64,000 nt of DNA, from NCBI GenBank assembly GCA_046349315.1, contig JAXMCQ010000025.1, forward strand, positions 1 through 64,000, given 5' to 3'. Under the pieces are notes generated by a model. The model saw only the letters and a list, made by a program, of their open reading frames with translations. It was not told the origin of the DNA and made no database searches. Below are positions 40,022 to 48,426 of this stretch, piece by piece (within the stretch, counting starts at the first letter, position 1; each line of letters opens with the position of its first letter). Both the position numbers and the translations under genes were made by a program. Origin of the DNA: JAEUMG01 sp046349315 (GTDB lineage Bacteria > Pseudomonadota > Alphaproteobacteria > Rhizobiales > Aestuariivirgaceae).

Positions 40022-40104
40022 CCCGGCATGCCTTCACGCTTCAGAATACTCTCATCCGCGGCGTAGGCTCACGCGCAAGCTTCAGCGCCTTTGACCTTCG
40101 ATGG

Positions 40105-40332
40105 TCAGCGCGGTCCCCTCGCTCGCTTGGCAGTGGTGGGAGAAGCGTCTTTCTCTTCTTCCGATATTGCTTCGCGGATTGCCGCCAGCGCACTTTGAAA
40201 GGCGACTAAGGTATCGGAGTTTGTGGGGTTTGCAGGATCGGCGCTCTTGACGATGAACTCTACGTATTTTCGGCGCGATTCGATGAACTTTGTTTCGGCT
40301 TTTCTTAAGAGGGCAACATGGTCTTTGGCCAT
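40105..40332 (-). CDS. Hypothetical small protein
   Basis: The 75-residue, lysine- and glutamate-rich protein is probably a helical hairpin (VALLRKAETKFIESRRKYVE then LVAFQSALAAIREAI). Start ATG 40332. No domain or signal. It sits between the tRNA gene and the small membrane protein gene and, with them, forms a run of accessory-looking genes. Confidence 0.6.
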   Translation of the reverse strand: MAKDHVALLRKAETKFIESRRKYVEFIVKSADPANPTNSDTLVAFQSALAAIREAISEEEKDASPTTAKRARGPR

Positions 40333-40536
40333 GACAATCTCCGTTGCGCTTGAAATGATTGCCTAACGCTTCCCATAGAGACCAGCCTCTAACAGGCGTC
40401 TTGTATCACGCCGCAACGCCTGGCGAAGTTACTCGGGGATCGCCGGGCTCATTCAAGAGATACTGCAATCGCAGCCTAGCACAACCCGCCGGGTGGAGGG
40501 ATAACAGCCTGCACAAGCGAGGCTTCAGCTAGGCGT

Positions 40537-40555
40537 AAAAAGCGCTACTGTGCGC
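40537..40555 (-). terminator. Probable terminator of tRNA-Glu
   Basis: Short stem GCGC/GCGC with ACAGTA loop and five T on the minus strand, located about 30 bp beyond the tRNA 3' end. Confidence 0.5.
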
Positions 40556-40582
40556 CAGGCGGCTCTAATCTATTGATCTTGT

Positions 40583-40658
40583 TGGCGCTCCCTACGGGAA
40601 TCGAACCCGTGTTTCAGCCGTGAGAGGGCCGCGTCCTGGGCCGCTAGACGAAGGGAGC
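40583..40658 (-). tRNA. tRNA-Glu (anticodon CTC)
   Basis: A 76-nt tRNA on the minus strand with encoded CCA. The acceptor stem is GCTCCCT paired with AGGGAGC, the T-loop reads GGTTCGATTCC, and the anticodon loop CTCTCAC gives CTC, decoding GAG. A possible promoter lies upstream on the minus strand: CTTGCG (40702-40707) and ATATAG (40679-40684), 17 bp apart. A second tRNA-Glu (TTC) is expected elsewhere in the genome. Confidence 0.95.
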
Positions 40659-40729
40659 ACTGATCAGGAACGGCCCTCCTATATCGGCGGGCGGCGGAAA
40701 GCGCAAGTGAAGCTGCGGGGGAGCGGGCG

Positions 40730-41089
40730 CTAGGGCGATGGCACCCCGGGAGTGAGCCTGATCCGCGAGAGGATGATGCCTTTCTTGACGTCGACGACCA
40801 CCAGCTCGTCCGCCCCGTTCTGCGTGAGCTGGATCACCGCCCGATCGCCATCGATGGTCGTCTGCGTGACCCGGGTCCCGGGCGCCGCCTGGATATCGAC
40901 GAGGGCTGGTATGTTCGGATCGACTGGCGCCTTGCGCGTCGCCTTCCAGATGATGCCGCCGATGAGGCCGATAAGCATGAGCACGAGCAGGCCGCCCATG
41001 ATATAGACGGCTGCCTCGAGAAACTTGAGACCCGGCTGCTTCACTTCGACGGCCGGTCCGTTGCCCTCCCCGCCTATATTGTCGCTCAT
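40730..41089 (-). CDS. Small membrane protein (DUF6476-like)
   Basis: The 119-residue protein has one transmembrane helix (about 26-49, EAAVYIMGGLLVLMLIGLIG) and a C-terminal part with two short beta motifs (RVTQTTIDGDRAVIQLTQ, ELVVVDVKKGIILSRIRL). This matches my memory of DUF6476 proteins that sit beside rluD in alphaproteobacteria. Start ATG 41089 has an AAGGAG site 5-10 bases upstream. Its start codon overlaps the divergent rluD start in the palindrome CATG. Confidence 0.75.
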   Translation of the reverse strand: MSDNIGGEGNGPAVEVKQPGLKFLEAAVYIMGGLLVLMLIGLIGGIIWKATRKAPVDPNIPALVDIQAAPGTRVTQTTIDGDRAVIQLTQNGADELVVVDVKKGIILSRIRLTPGVPSP

Positions 41090-42095
41090 GAAATCTCCTT
41101 CGCCGCAATTGCTGACCGCGACCGTCGACGCTGAAAAGTCCGGCGAGCGCCTCGACCGCTTCCTCGCCGGTGCCTTCCCGGAGACGAGCCGCGCCCGCTT
41201 TCAGGCCCTTATTGCGGAGGGCCACGTCGCTGTCGAGGGGCAGCCGGTCCGCGAGACGCGCCGGAAGCTCAAGCCGGGCGAGACCGTCGCTGTCGAACTT
41301 CCTGCCGCTAAACCCGCCGAGCCAAGGGCCGAAGCGATCGACCTCGACATCGTCTATGAGGACGACGACCTCATCGTCATCGACAAGCCGGCGGGCCTCG
41401 TGGTGCACCCGGCCGCCGGCCATGACAGCGGAACCCTCGTCAATGCGCTTCTCGCCCATTGCGGCGACAGCCTCTCCGGCATCGGCGGCATCAAGCGGCC
41501 TGGCATCGTGCATCGCCTCGACAAGGAGACGAGCGGTCTCATGGTGATCGCCAAGACCGATCGCGCCCATCAGGGCTTGAGCGAGCAATTTGCAAGCCAC
41601 GGCCGCGATGGCCGGCTCGAACGCGAATATCTTGCCATTGTCTGGCGCATCCCGGAGCGGCCGCGTGGCACGATCGACGCGCCGCTCGCGCGCTCGTCCC
41701 ACAACAGGCAGAAGATCGCCGTTTCGAAGAGTTCTGCCGCACGCACCGCCATCACGCATTATGAAATCGAAGAGCAGTTCGGCGATGTTGCCTCGCTCAT
41801 CCGCTGCCGCCTCGAAACCGGCCGCACGCATCAGATCCGCGTTCATCTTGCCCATATCGGGCACCCTGTTCTCGGCGATCCCGCTTACGGCAAGGGTTTC
41901 TCGGCATCGCGCAGCGGCTTGACGGAGCAAGCCCGCGATGCGCTCGCCGCACTCGATCGCCAGGCCTTGCATGCGACGGTTCTGGGTTTCGATCATCCCT
42001 TGACGGGAAAACATTTGCGCTTCGAACGCGCACCGCCCGCCGATATGCAAATGCTCTTGGCAAGTTTGCGCGAACAAGCGCGCATCCGCGCTTGA
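41088..42095 (+). CDS. rluD: Pseudouridine synthase RluD (RluA family)
   Basis: The 335-residue protein modifies uridines in helix 69 of 23S rRNA. An S4-like RNA-binding domain (about 18-75) is followed by the RluA catalytic domain with Asp145 in VHRLDKETSGLMV and the conserved RLETGRTHQIRVHL. ATG 41088 is favoured, as the longer in-frame start lies inside the divergent gene. It shares CATG with that gene's start and has no clear ribosome site, so it may be leaderless or start at TTG 41079. rpoH usually follows it; here several genes intervene. Confidence 0.96.
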   Translation: MKSPSPQLLTATVDAEKSGERLDRFLAGAFPETSRARFQALIAEGHVAVEGQPVRETRRKLKPGETVAVELPAAKPAEPRAEAIDLDIVYEDDDLIVIDKPAGLVVHPAAGHDSGTLVNALLAHCGDSLSGIGGIKRPGIVHRLDKETSGLMVIAKTDRAHQGLSEQFASHGRDGRLEREYLAIVWRIPERPRGTIDAPLARSSHNRQKIAVSKSSAARTAITHYEIEEQFGDVASLIRCRLETGRTHQIRVHLAHIGHPVLGDPAYGKGFSASRSGLTEQARDALAALDRQALHATVLGFDHPLTGKHLRFERAPPADMQMLLASLREQARIRA

Positions 42096-42153
42096 CAAGC
42101 CCGTTCCCGGGAGATGTTAGTGTCCCGTTCTGTGGGGCTCATGGGGGAACAAG

Positions 42154-42585
42154 ATGAAGCAGAATTTCACTTTTGCGAAAGCCGCGTTGGCGAGCGCACT
42201 ACTTGTGTTTGGCGCGACGCAGCTCAACGCCAAGGGTGGCGATGTAGCCGCGGGGATAGCGATCGGCGCGGCCGCTGGCGCGGTTCTCGCCGCGGCTGCA
42301 TCGGCAGCCAATGCCGATTGGGATTCCGATTATTATGATTACAGCTGGAACTACGACAAGTCGCAGAATGCGATCGCAGCCTGCATGCATAAGGCGGGCA
42401 AAGTCGCGTCAAAACGCGGCGCCTATCGCATCATCGCCGAGAAGCTCGATTACTTGAACAATCGCGGCGGCGGACAGTTCAAGGTCGGCTTGCGGATGAA
42501 GGCCATCTATCGCTCAGGCGTCACTGTGCACTACGCAAAATGCACGGTTCAGAACGGCTGGATTTCCGCGTTCAAGATGAATTGA
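42154..42585 (+). CDS. Secreted hypothetical protein with Gly-zipper
   Basis: The 143-residue protein has a signal peptide (AALASALLVFGATQLNA) and then a hydrophobic Gly/Ala segment GIAIGAAAGAVLAAAASAAN, reminiscent of a glycine zipper. A Tyr/Asp/Trp-rich stretch follows, then a compact domain with KVGLRMKAIYRSGVTVHYAK and two cysteines (C87 and C131 roughly). Such proteins are exported in Hyphomicrobiales. Function unknown. It lies immediately after rluD (59 bp). Confidence 0.75.
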   Translation: MKQNFTFAKAALASALLVFGATQLNAKGGDVAAGIAIGAAAGAVLAAAASAANADWDSDYYDYSWNYDKSQNAIAACMHKAGKVASKRGAYRIIAEKLDYLNNRGGGQFKVGLRMKAIYRSGVTVHYAKCTVQNGWISAFKMN

Positions 42586-42604
42586 GTAACATCTGGTGAC
42601 TCTT

Positions 42605-42745
42605 CCTCTCCCGCCTGCGGGAGAGGAAAGGGGCCCATTGCGAAGCAATGGGAATGGTGAGGGGAACTACAACATCCGCCCCCTCATCTCCCCCATGCCA
42701 CTTCGTGTCATGGGGCCCCATCTTCTCCCGCAAGCGGGAGAAGAC
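42605..42745. repeat. Intergenic palindromic repeat (type A, copy 2)
   Basis: Begins CCTCTCCCGCCTGCGGGAGAGG and ends CTTCTCCCGCAAGCGGGAGAAG, with GGGGCCCATTGCGAAGCAATGGG in between. Aligns with 12188-12329 over the whole length, same orientation. Lies between convergent genes and may terminate both. Confidence 0.75.
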
Positions 42746-43392
42746 TAAACAACGGGCGACACTCGCACTCCATATGCCGCGAGGAACGTCGCCACGCCGG
42801 CATTCACCACGCGGTTGAGTTCCTCCGTTGCAATGGAATCGCTCACGTTGAACAAGAGCGGCTTGCTCGTCCCGCAATGGATGAGTTCCATCAACTGCCT
42901 GGCGGCCATCTCGGGATCTGACGCCTTCAATTCGCCCTGGCGGATCTTCTCCTCGATATAGGCGGTGATCCGCGCAATGCCGTAGCGGGGTCCCGCCTCG
43001 TAGAACGCCCTGCCCGCTTGCGGAAATTTAGCCGAGGCCGCGATGATCATCCGGAAATAGGCGACCTGTTGGGGGTCGATCAGCATCTTGCCGAAACGCA
43101 AGCCGATCTCGCGGAGCATGTCTTCGACAGGCCGGCTTTCATCGAGGATCTCAAAAAGCCGCTCAGCCTGGCCGCGACGGTCTTCGAAAATCAACGTCTC
43201 AAAAAGCTTTTCCTTGCTGGGAAAGTATGCATAGACGGTGCCTTTTGAGACGCCGGTGGCCCGGACGATATCGTTGACACTGGCACCGTCGAAGCCATGC
43301 TCCATGAAAACGCGGCGGGCACCGTCCATAATCTGCTGACGCTTCGCAGTGTGTTCCGCGCTGCTCTCAACTTCCACGGGAAGTGCCGTCAT
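42745..43392 (-). CDS. TetR/AcrR-family transcriptional repressor
   Basis: The 215-residue protein has an N-terminal TetR helix-turn-helix (ASVNDIVRATGVSKGTVYAYFPSKEKLF, residues about 38-65) and a helical C-terminal ligand domain. It is divergent from an HlyD/MFS efflux pair, and the intergenic region has two copies of a 14-bp palindrome (43468-43481, 43521-43534). The simple reading is that it represses its own gene and the efflux operon until a drug or metabolite binds. Ligand unknown. ATG 43392. Confidence 0.93.
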   Translation of the reverse strand: MTALPVEVESSAEHTAKRQQIMDGARRVFMEHGFDGASVNDIVRATGVSKGTVYAYFPSKEKLFETLIFEDRRGQAERLFEILDESRPVEDMLREIGLRFGKMLIDPQQVAYFRMIIAASAKFPQAGRAFYEAGPRYGIARITAYIEEKIRQGELKASDPEMAARQLMELIHCGTSKPLLFNVSDSIATEELNRVVNAGVATFLAAYGVRVSPVV

Positions 43393-43467
43393 CTCATCCT
43401 CCCAACGCCTCTGCCTCGTCTAACGCCGCTATGCGTGCTTCGCAATTCTCAATCGACACTTTAGATT

Positions 43468-43481
43468 GAACCGAACGGTTC
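43468..43481 (+). promoter_or_regulatory. Operator copy 1 (TetR-type palindrome)
   Basis: GAACCGAACGGTTC: arms GAACCG/CGGTTC around AA. It lies just upstream of a candidate -35 box. An identical 14-mer recurs 53 bp away. It is the probable binding site of the divergent TetR protein. Confidence 0.75.
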
Positions 43482-43485
43482 GGTC

Positions 43486-43514
43486 TTGACTTAATAGGTC
43501 CGCGACCGTAAATC
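43486..43514 (+). promoter_or_regulatory. Candidate promoter of the efflux operon
   Basis: TTGACT (43486-43491) and TAAATC (43509-43514) are separated by 17 bp. The -35 is flanked by operator 1 and the transcript start should fall near operator 2, so a bound repressor would block it. Predicted only. Confidence 0.5.
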
Positions 43515-43520
43515 AAGATC

Positions 43521-43534
43521 GAACCGAACGGTTC
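43521..43534 (+). promoter_or_regulatory. Operator copy 2 (TetR-type palindrome)
   Basis: Identical to copy 1 (GAACCGAACGGTTC). It lies just after the predicted -10 box and 27 bp before the first gene of the efflux operon. Confidence 0.75.
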
Positions 43535-43561
43535 AGTCTTATTCCAAAGAGGAACCCCCCA

Positions 43562-44767
43562 ATGTCCCTCAGCGAAGCCAAGCAGCCCGAACTCTCACCC
43601 ACTCCTGTTCAGGAGCTGCGCCCACAATTAAAGCTTGCCGAGCCTCCACAGGCCCGGCCAGAGGCCCCCGCTCCGGCGCCGGCTGCTCCCGCCGCCGCGC
43701 GCCGGCGGGGGCGCTCACCCATTCGGAAGCTGCTCTTGGGAGCCGGCCTCGTGGCGATTTTGGCCGCCGGTGGCTGGTATGGCGAGAATTGGTACACCAC
43801 CGGCCGTTTCATAATCTCGACCGATGACGCTTATGTGCGCGCCGACACGTCCGCCTTGAGCGCCAAGGTGTCGGGCTATGTCGCCGACATCCCGGTCGCC
43901 GAAAACACGCTCGTCTCGGCCGGGACCACGATCCTCAAGATCGACGATGGTGACTTCAAGCTCGCTGTCTCCTCCGCCAAAGACCGCATCACCCTGCAGC
44001 AGGCGACCATCGACCGCATTTCCCGCCAGGCCGAGGCCCAGCAGGCCGATATCGACTCGGCGCGCGCCAAGGTGACGATGGCCGAAGCGGATGCTCAGAA
44101 TTACGCCTCGATCCTCGAGCGCCAGAAGACGCTCGCCAAGAAGGACTTTGCCAGCACCCAGGCCGTCGACCAGGCGCAAGCCAATCGTGATCGTGCAGCG
44201 GCCGGTGTCACCTCCGCCAAGGCCGATCTTGCCGCCGCCGAGGCAGACTACCAAGTGATCCAAGCCGAGGGCCAGGAAGCTCGCGCCACGCTCGCCCAAT
44301 TCAACACCGAATTGGCGCGCGCTGAGCGCGATCTTGGCTTCACCGAGATCAAGGCGCCGTTCGACGGCATCATTGCCAATCGCGCGGTCGAACCCGGCCA
44401 GTTCGTGCAAACCGGCCAGCGCCTGATGGCGCTCGTCCCGGTTTCCAGCGCCTATATCGAGGCTAATCTCAAGGAAACGCAATTGGCCGACGTGCATCCC
44501 GGCCAGAAGGCCGAGATTTCGGTCGATGCTTGGGACGGCGCCACGATCACCGGCACAGTCGACAGCATTTCCCCGGCCTCGGGCGCGGAATTCTCGCTGC
44601 TGCCGCCCGAGAACGCGACGGGTAACTTCACCAAGATCACCCAGCGCGTGCCGGTCCGCATCAAGATCGCCAGCCAGGATGCCGCGCGGCTTCGCGCCGG
44701 CCTCTCCGTCGTCGTCGATATCGATACCCGTCAACCCAAGGGAAGCGCGACTGCCGCGCTCGACTAG
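43562..44767 (+). CDS. HlyD-family membrane fusion protein (EmrA-like)
   Basis: The 401-residue periplasmic adaptor has a Pro-rich cytoplasmic start, a transmembrane helix at 57-73, a lipoyl/barrel-sandwich half (ISTDDAYVRADTSALSAKVS), a long coiled-coil hairpin (about 140-255), and the closing half (LGFTEIKAPFDGIIANRAVE). It pairs with the DHA2-type MFS gene 9 bp downstream, the usual EmrAB layout. An outer-membrane factor such as TolC is not in this window. Start ATG 43562. Confidence 0.95.
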   Translation: MSLSEAKQPELSPTPVQELRPQLKLAEPPQARPEAPAPAPAAPAAARRRGRSPIRKLLLGAGLVAILAAGGWYGENWYTTGRFIISTDDAYVRADTSALSAKVSGYVADIPVAENTLVSAGTTILKIDDGDFKLAVSSAKDRITLQQATIDRISRQAEAQQADIDSARAKVTMAEADAQNYASILERQKTLAKKDFASTQAVDQAQANRDRAAAGVTSAKADLAAAEADYQVIQAEGQEARATLAQFNTELARAERDLGFTEIKAPFDGIIANRAVEPGQFVQTGQRLMALVPVSSAYIEANLKETQLADVHPGQKAEISVDAWDGATITGTVDSISPASGAEFSLLPPENATGNFTKITQRVPVRIKIASQDAARLRAGLSVVVDIDTRQPKGSATAALD

Positions 44768-44776
44768 GCCGCCGCC

Positions 44777-46360
44777 ATGGCCGCTGCCACGACAACCATT
44801 GCCGCCCATGCTCCTCGCGCCGTCGCGAGCGGCTTCGAAACACGTCGGCTCATCGCGTTCATCGCGATGGTTTTCGGCATGTTCATGGCGATTTTGGACA
44901 TCCAGATCGTCTCGGCATCGCTGTCCGACATTCAGGCCGGCCTCTCGGCAAGCGTCGATGAAATCTCCTGGGTGCAGACGAGCTATCTCATCGCCGAAGT
45001 CATCATGATCCCCTTGTCGGGGACGCTTTCCCGCATGATGTCGACGCGCATCCTGTTCACGCTGTCGGCCTCTGGTTTTACGCTTGCGAGCGTGCTCTGC
45101 GCGCAGGCGACGTCGATCAACGAAATGATCATATTCCGCGCCTTCCAGGGCTTCATTGGCGGCGCGATGATCCCGACGGTTTTTGCAGCCTCCTTCACGA
45201 TTTTCCCGGCGAGCAAGCGCCCGATCATCACGCCCTTGATCGGCCTCATCGCCACGCTCGCACCGACCATCGGCCCAACAGTCGGCGGTTATCTGACCGA
45301 TCTCTTCTCCTGGCACTGGCTGTTTCTCGTCAATGTCGGGCCAGGCATCGTCGTCGTAACGCTCGTCTGGTTCCTCGTCGATTTCGACGAGCCCGACTGG
45401 TCGCTGTTCAAGGGCTTCGACTGGCTGGGCCTTGCGGCAATGGCCGTGTTCCTCGGCACGGCCGAATATGTGCTTGAAGAAGGCCCGTCCAATGATTGGT
45501 TCGACGATGCGGCGGTGAGCTATGCAGCAATTGCCTTCGTCGTCGGCATGGCCTTTTTCTTCTGGCGCACTTTCACCGCGCGCCAGCCGATCGTCGATCT
45601 CTCGGCTTTCGGCAATCGCAACTTCGCAACCGGCGCCTTCTTCTCATTCGTCATGGGCATTGGCCTCTACGGCCTCACCTATCTCTATCCGGTGTTTTTG
45701 AGCCGGGTGCGCGGCTATTCCTCGATGATGATCGGCGAGACGATGTTCGTCACCGGCATCGCCATGTTCATCGCCGCGCCGATCGTCGGCCGCCTTTCGA
45801 CGAAAGTCGATCCGCGCATCATGATGGCGCTCGGCTTTGGCGGCTTTGCGCTCGGCACCTGGCAGGCCTCCTTCGTCACCAAGGACTGGTCGTTCAACGA
45901 GCTTCTGGTGCCGCAGATCCTGCGCGGCTTCTGCCTGATGCTGTGCATGGTGCCGATCACCAACGCGGCACTCGGCACATTGGCGCCCAACCGTATCAAA
46001 AATGCATCCGGCCTTTTCAATTTGACCCGCAATCTTGGAGGTGCCGTCGGTCTCGCCTTGATCAATACGGTTCTCAATGATCGTATGGACCTGCATCTCC
46101 AGCGCCTGCGCGAGCAGGTCTCCTGGGGACGGGATGTGGCGGTCAATACGCTCAACACCATGACCCAGGCCTTCAGTCCGTTGGGCTCGGACGCCTCCAA
46201 TGCGGCAGTGGCCCAGCTGGCGCGGATAGTCCGGCGCGAAGCGACGGTTATGGCGATCGGCGACGTCTTTCTTTTGCTGACGCTGCTATTTGCCGCGATC
46301 GTCGTGCTTACCCCCTTGATGCAGCGGCCAAAATCGGCCGCAGGCGGCTCTGTGCACTGA
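44777..46360 (+). CDS. DHA2-family MFS drug exporter (EmrB-like)
   Basis: The 527-residue permease has about 14 transmembrane helices, the DHA2 hallmark. The N-terminal half has MAILDIQIVSASLSDIQAGL and the antiporter motif FPASKRPIITPLIGLIATLA region, and the C-terminal tail is short. Known homologues expel hydrophobic drugs or bile-like compounds with the HlyD partner. The start ATG 44777 is 9 bp after the emrA-like stop. Substrate unknown. Confidence 0.95.
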   Translation: MAAATTTIAAHAPRAVASGFETRRLIAFIAMVFGMFMAILDIQIVSASLSDIQAGLSASVDEISWVQTSYLIAEVIMIPLSGTLSRMMSTRILFTLSASGFTLASVLCAQATSINEMIIFRAFQGFIGGAMIPTVFAASFTIFPASKRPIITPLIGLIATLAPTIGPTVGGYLTDLFSWHWLFLVNVGPGIVVVTLVWFLVDFDEPDWSLFKGFDWLGLAAMAVFLGTAEYVLEEGPSNDWFDDAAVSYAAIAFVVGMAFFFWRTFTARQPIVDLSAFGNRNFATGAFFSFVMGIGLYGLTYLYPVFLSRVRGYSSMMIGETMFVTGIAMFIAAPIVGRLSTKVDPRIMMALGFGGFALGTWQASFVTKDWSFNELLVPQILRGFCLMLCMVPITNAALGTLAPNRIKNASGLFNLTRNLGGAVGLALINTVLNDRMDLHLQRLREQVSWGRDVAVNTLNTMTQAFSPLGSDASNAAVAQLARIVRREATVMAIGDVFLLLTLLFAAIVVLTPLMQRPKSAAGGSVH

Positions 46361-46506
46361 ACCTGACACGAAACCCAAGGAGGTAAGCCGGGTTGGATAA
46401 CGACAGAGTGACGAGGAATTGAAATCGTAAAAGTTACAATTATGTTAGTACGGGCGTTATTCGAGTTATGCTAGGTGCGGGGCATCCGCGCCAGAAGGGG
46501 TTAAAG

Positions 46507-47415
46507 ATGGCCCAGACTGTAAAAAGCTTGCCGGCAATTGCTTCGGGAGAGGCCGGCCTCTCGCGCTATCTCCAGCAGATTCGCCAGTTTCCGATGCTGG
46601 AGCCGAGCGAAGAATACATGCTCGCCAAGGCCTGGAAGGAGCATGGCGACAAGGAAGCAGCTCACAAGCTGATCACCAGCCATTTGCGTCTCGTGGCGAA
46701 GCTCGCCATGGGTTATCGCGGCTATGGCTTGCCGATTTCGGAAGTCATTTCCGAAGGCAATGTTGGCCTGATGCATGCGGTCAAGCGCTTTGAGCCCGAC
46801 AAGGGTTTCAGGCTCGCAACCTATGCCATGTGGTGGATCAAAGCTTCGATCCAGGAATTCATCCTGCGCTCGTGGTCCCTCGTCAAAATGGGCACCACCG
46901 CCAGCCAGAAGAAGCTGTTCTTCAACCTGCGCAAGGTCAAGGGCCAGATCCAGGCCCTGGAAGAGGGCGACCTCAAGCCCGAGCAGGTCAAAGAGATCGC
47001 CAGGCGGCTCGCAGTCCCGGAAGAGGACGTCATCTCCATGAACCGGAGATTGTCGGGCGACGCCTCGCTCAACTCTCAGGTCCGTGCCGACAGCGAAGGC
47101 GAATGGATGGACTGGCTCGTGGATGAATCCGACGACCAGGAAACCGCCCTTGCCAAGAGCGAAGAGAGCGAACAGCGCATGGGCATGCTCTCGGCCGCCA
47201 TGGACACGCTCAACGAGCGCGAGAAGCGCGTCTTCGAAGCACGCAGGCTCCGCGATGAGCCGGCGACGCTCGAAGAGCTTTCGCAGGAATTCGGCGTCTC
47301 CCGCGAGCGCATCCGCCAAATCGAGGTCCGCGCCTTCGAGAAGATCCAGAAAGCGGTCAAGAACGCCGCCCAGAAGGCCCTCCTCCCGCGCGCGGTCAGC
47401 GAAGCTTCGCTGTGA
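46507..47415 (+). CDS. rpoH: RNA polymerase sigma-32 (heat-shock sigma factor)
   Basis: The 302-residue alternative sigma factor directs heat-shock transcription. Region 2 holds LPISEVISEGNVGLMHAVKR and the RpoH box QKKLFFNLR at 134-142, diagnostic for the family. The region 4 helix-turn-helix reads TLEELSQEFGVSRERIRQIE. ATG 46507 is chosen for MAQTVKSLPA, preceded by AGAAGGGG; the longer frame is not conserved. Its usual neighbour rluD is five genes upstream, separated by the efflux cassette and two other genes. Confidence 0.97.
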   Translation: MAQTVKSLPAIASGEAGLSRYLQQIRQFPMLEPSEEYMLAKAWKEHGDKEAAHKLITSHLRLVAKLAMGYRGYGLPISEVISEGNVGLMHAVKRFEPDKGFRLATYAMWWIKASIQEFILRSWSLVKMGTTASQKKLFFNLRKVKGQIQALEEGDLKPEQVKEIARRLAVPEEDVISMNRRLSGDASLNSQVRADSEGEWMDWLVDESDDQETALAKSEESEQRMGMLSAAMDTLNEREKRVFEARRLRDEPATLEELSQEFGVSRERIRQIEVRAFEKIQKAVKNAAQKALLPRAVSEASL

Positions 47416-47488
47416 GACGAGCTAAGAAGGTTGAGTATGCGGCCGCGCGAAAGTGTGGCCGCGTGCCTCCCCCAAACGGCGAAAGCAT

Positions 47489-47702
47489 TCAGCTGCAAGT
47501 AGCGAAATGTAGACGGCAAAGGGCATGCATAATCGCACGAAGAATTCCCGTTGTCAGGAGATCGCGCAACTCAGGCGATAGGTTTAAAAGGTATACGGCC
47601 AGACGATCTCCAAATGCGACGAACTTGTAGAGCAGCATGCGAGTGTCGTTACGACAAACGCCAGCGCCGGCGAGGATCAGCGCCAAGCGTAACTCCAACT
47701 CA
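47489..47702 (-). pseudogene. Out-of-frame C-terminal segment of the neighbouring membrane gene
   Basis: Just after the stop of the upstream frame (47700-47702) another frame continues as ELELRLALILAGAG, then MLLYKFVAFGDRLAVYLLNL and ends at 47489. It joins the main frame if one C in the run 47703-47706 is removed. The joined protein would be about 280 residues, near its paralogue's length (256). This may be a real frameshift mutation, an assembly error or a slip site. Confidence 0.55.
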
Positions 47703-48335
47703 CCCCGCTGAGATTCCCCACAAGTCCAAAGAATCCGGCGTCTCACCCAGAGCGACCGCCGGCAGACCGACTGCGAAGCGGCAGACGAACCATCCGAAAG
47801 ACGCGATCAGAGCAATCACAAGTAGGATGACAACCAAACTATTGCCAGCATCGACATGGCCTCCCGCTGCAACTACGGCGAACGGGATCGCGGCGACCAA
47901 AATGCCTCCGATAAGAACCAGAAATGAAAGCAACACAACCCCGATCCCGTATAGCATGGTCATCAACGTCGCGATGATTACTGGCTGGCTGAGCCCAATC
48001 CATGCCAGTTCGTTTCGCAGATAGAGCCGCGTGATCCGCACAAACTGCCATGTTGTGATGAGGCCCATCCCCAGCTGCAGAAGGCAACTGGAGGCCTGGT
48101 ACTTCATCAAGCCCGGATAGAACCTCAGCAGCTCTTGATGGAAAGGATCACTCCCCTGCGCTCTTTCAACCATTGCCAAAATATCTGGGAAAAACCGGCC
48201 GATCATCCAGAACTCGGTCGCTACAATAACGGTTATCGCCAAATATGGCAGCAAGCTAGCTTGGATCAGTTCGAGCCAGTGGGTTCGAATATAGCCAAGA
48301 GCAGTTCGGCTGGAGCCAGAGAGAATTGCAGTCAT
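47700..48335 (-). CDS. Membrane protein, apparently truncated by frameshift
   Basis: The 211-residue protein has about five transmembrane helices and ends abruptly with LPAVALGETPDSLDLWGISAG. The membrane protein at 52943-53713 has the matching LKLPAIALGVIDYRFADAW...ASQG and then about 70 more residues with further helices. The frame continuing at 47489-47702 would supply the missing part. Function unknown; no domain recognised. ATG 48335. Confidence 0.7.
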   Translation of the reverse strand: MTAILSGSSRTALGYIRTHWLELIQASLLPYLAITVIVATEFWMIGRFFPDILAMVERAQGSDPFHQELLRFYPGLMKYQASSCLLQLGMGLITTWQFVRITRLYLRNELAWIGLSQPVIIATLMTMLYGIGVVLLSFLVLIGGILVAAIPFAVVAAGGHVDAGNSLVVILLVIALIASFGWFVCRFAVGLPAVALGETPDSLDLWGISAG

Positions 48336-48426
48336 CGGGTTACCTTGTCATAAAAGGGCAGAGCTGTGATCTCGACAGCTCAGCAAAAACCGTGTCTGTT
48401 AAACCGTAAAGCACGGAGGTTGCGCC

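Noticed and set aside
43715..45316. 533-codon minus-strand frame across the efflux genes
   Set aside because: Antisense to the HlyD and MFS genes, which have clear domains.
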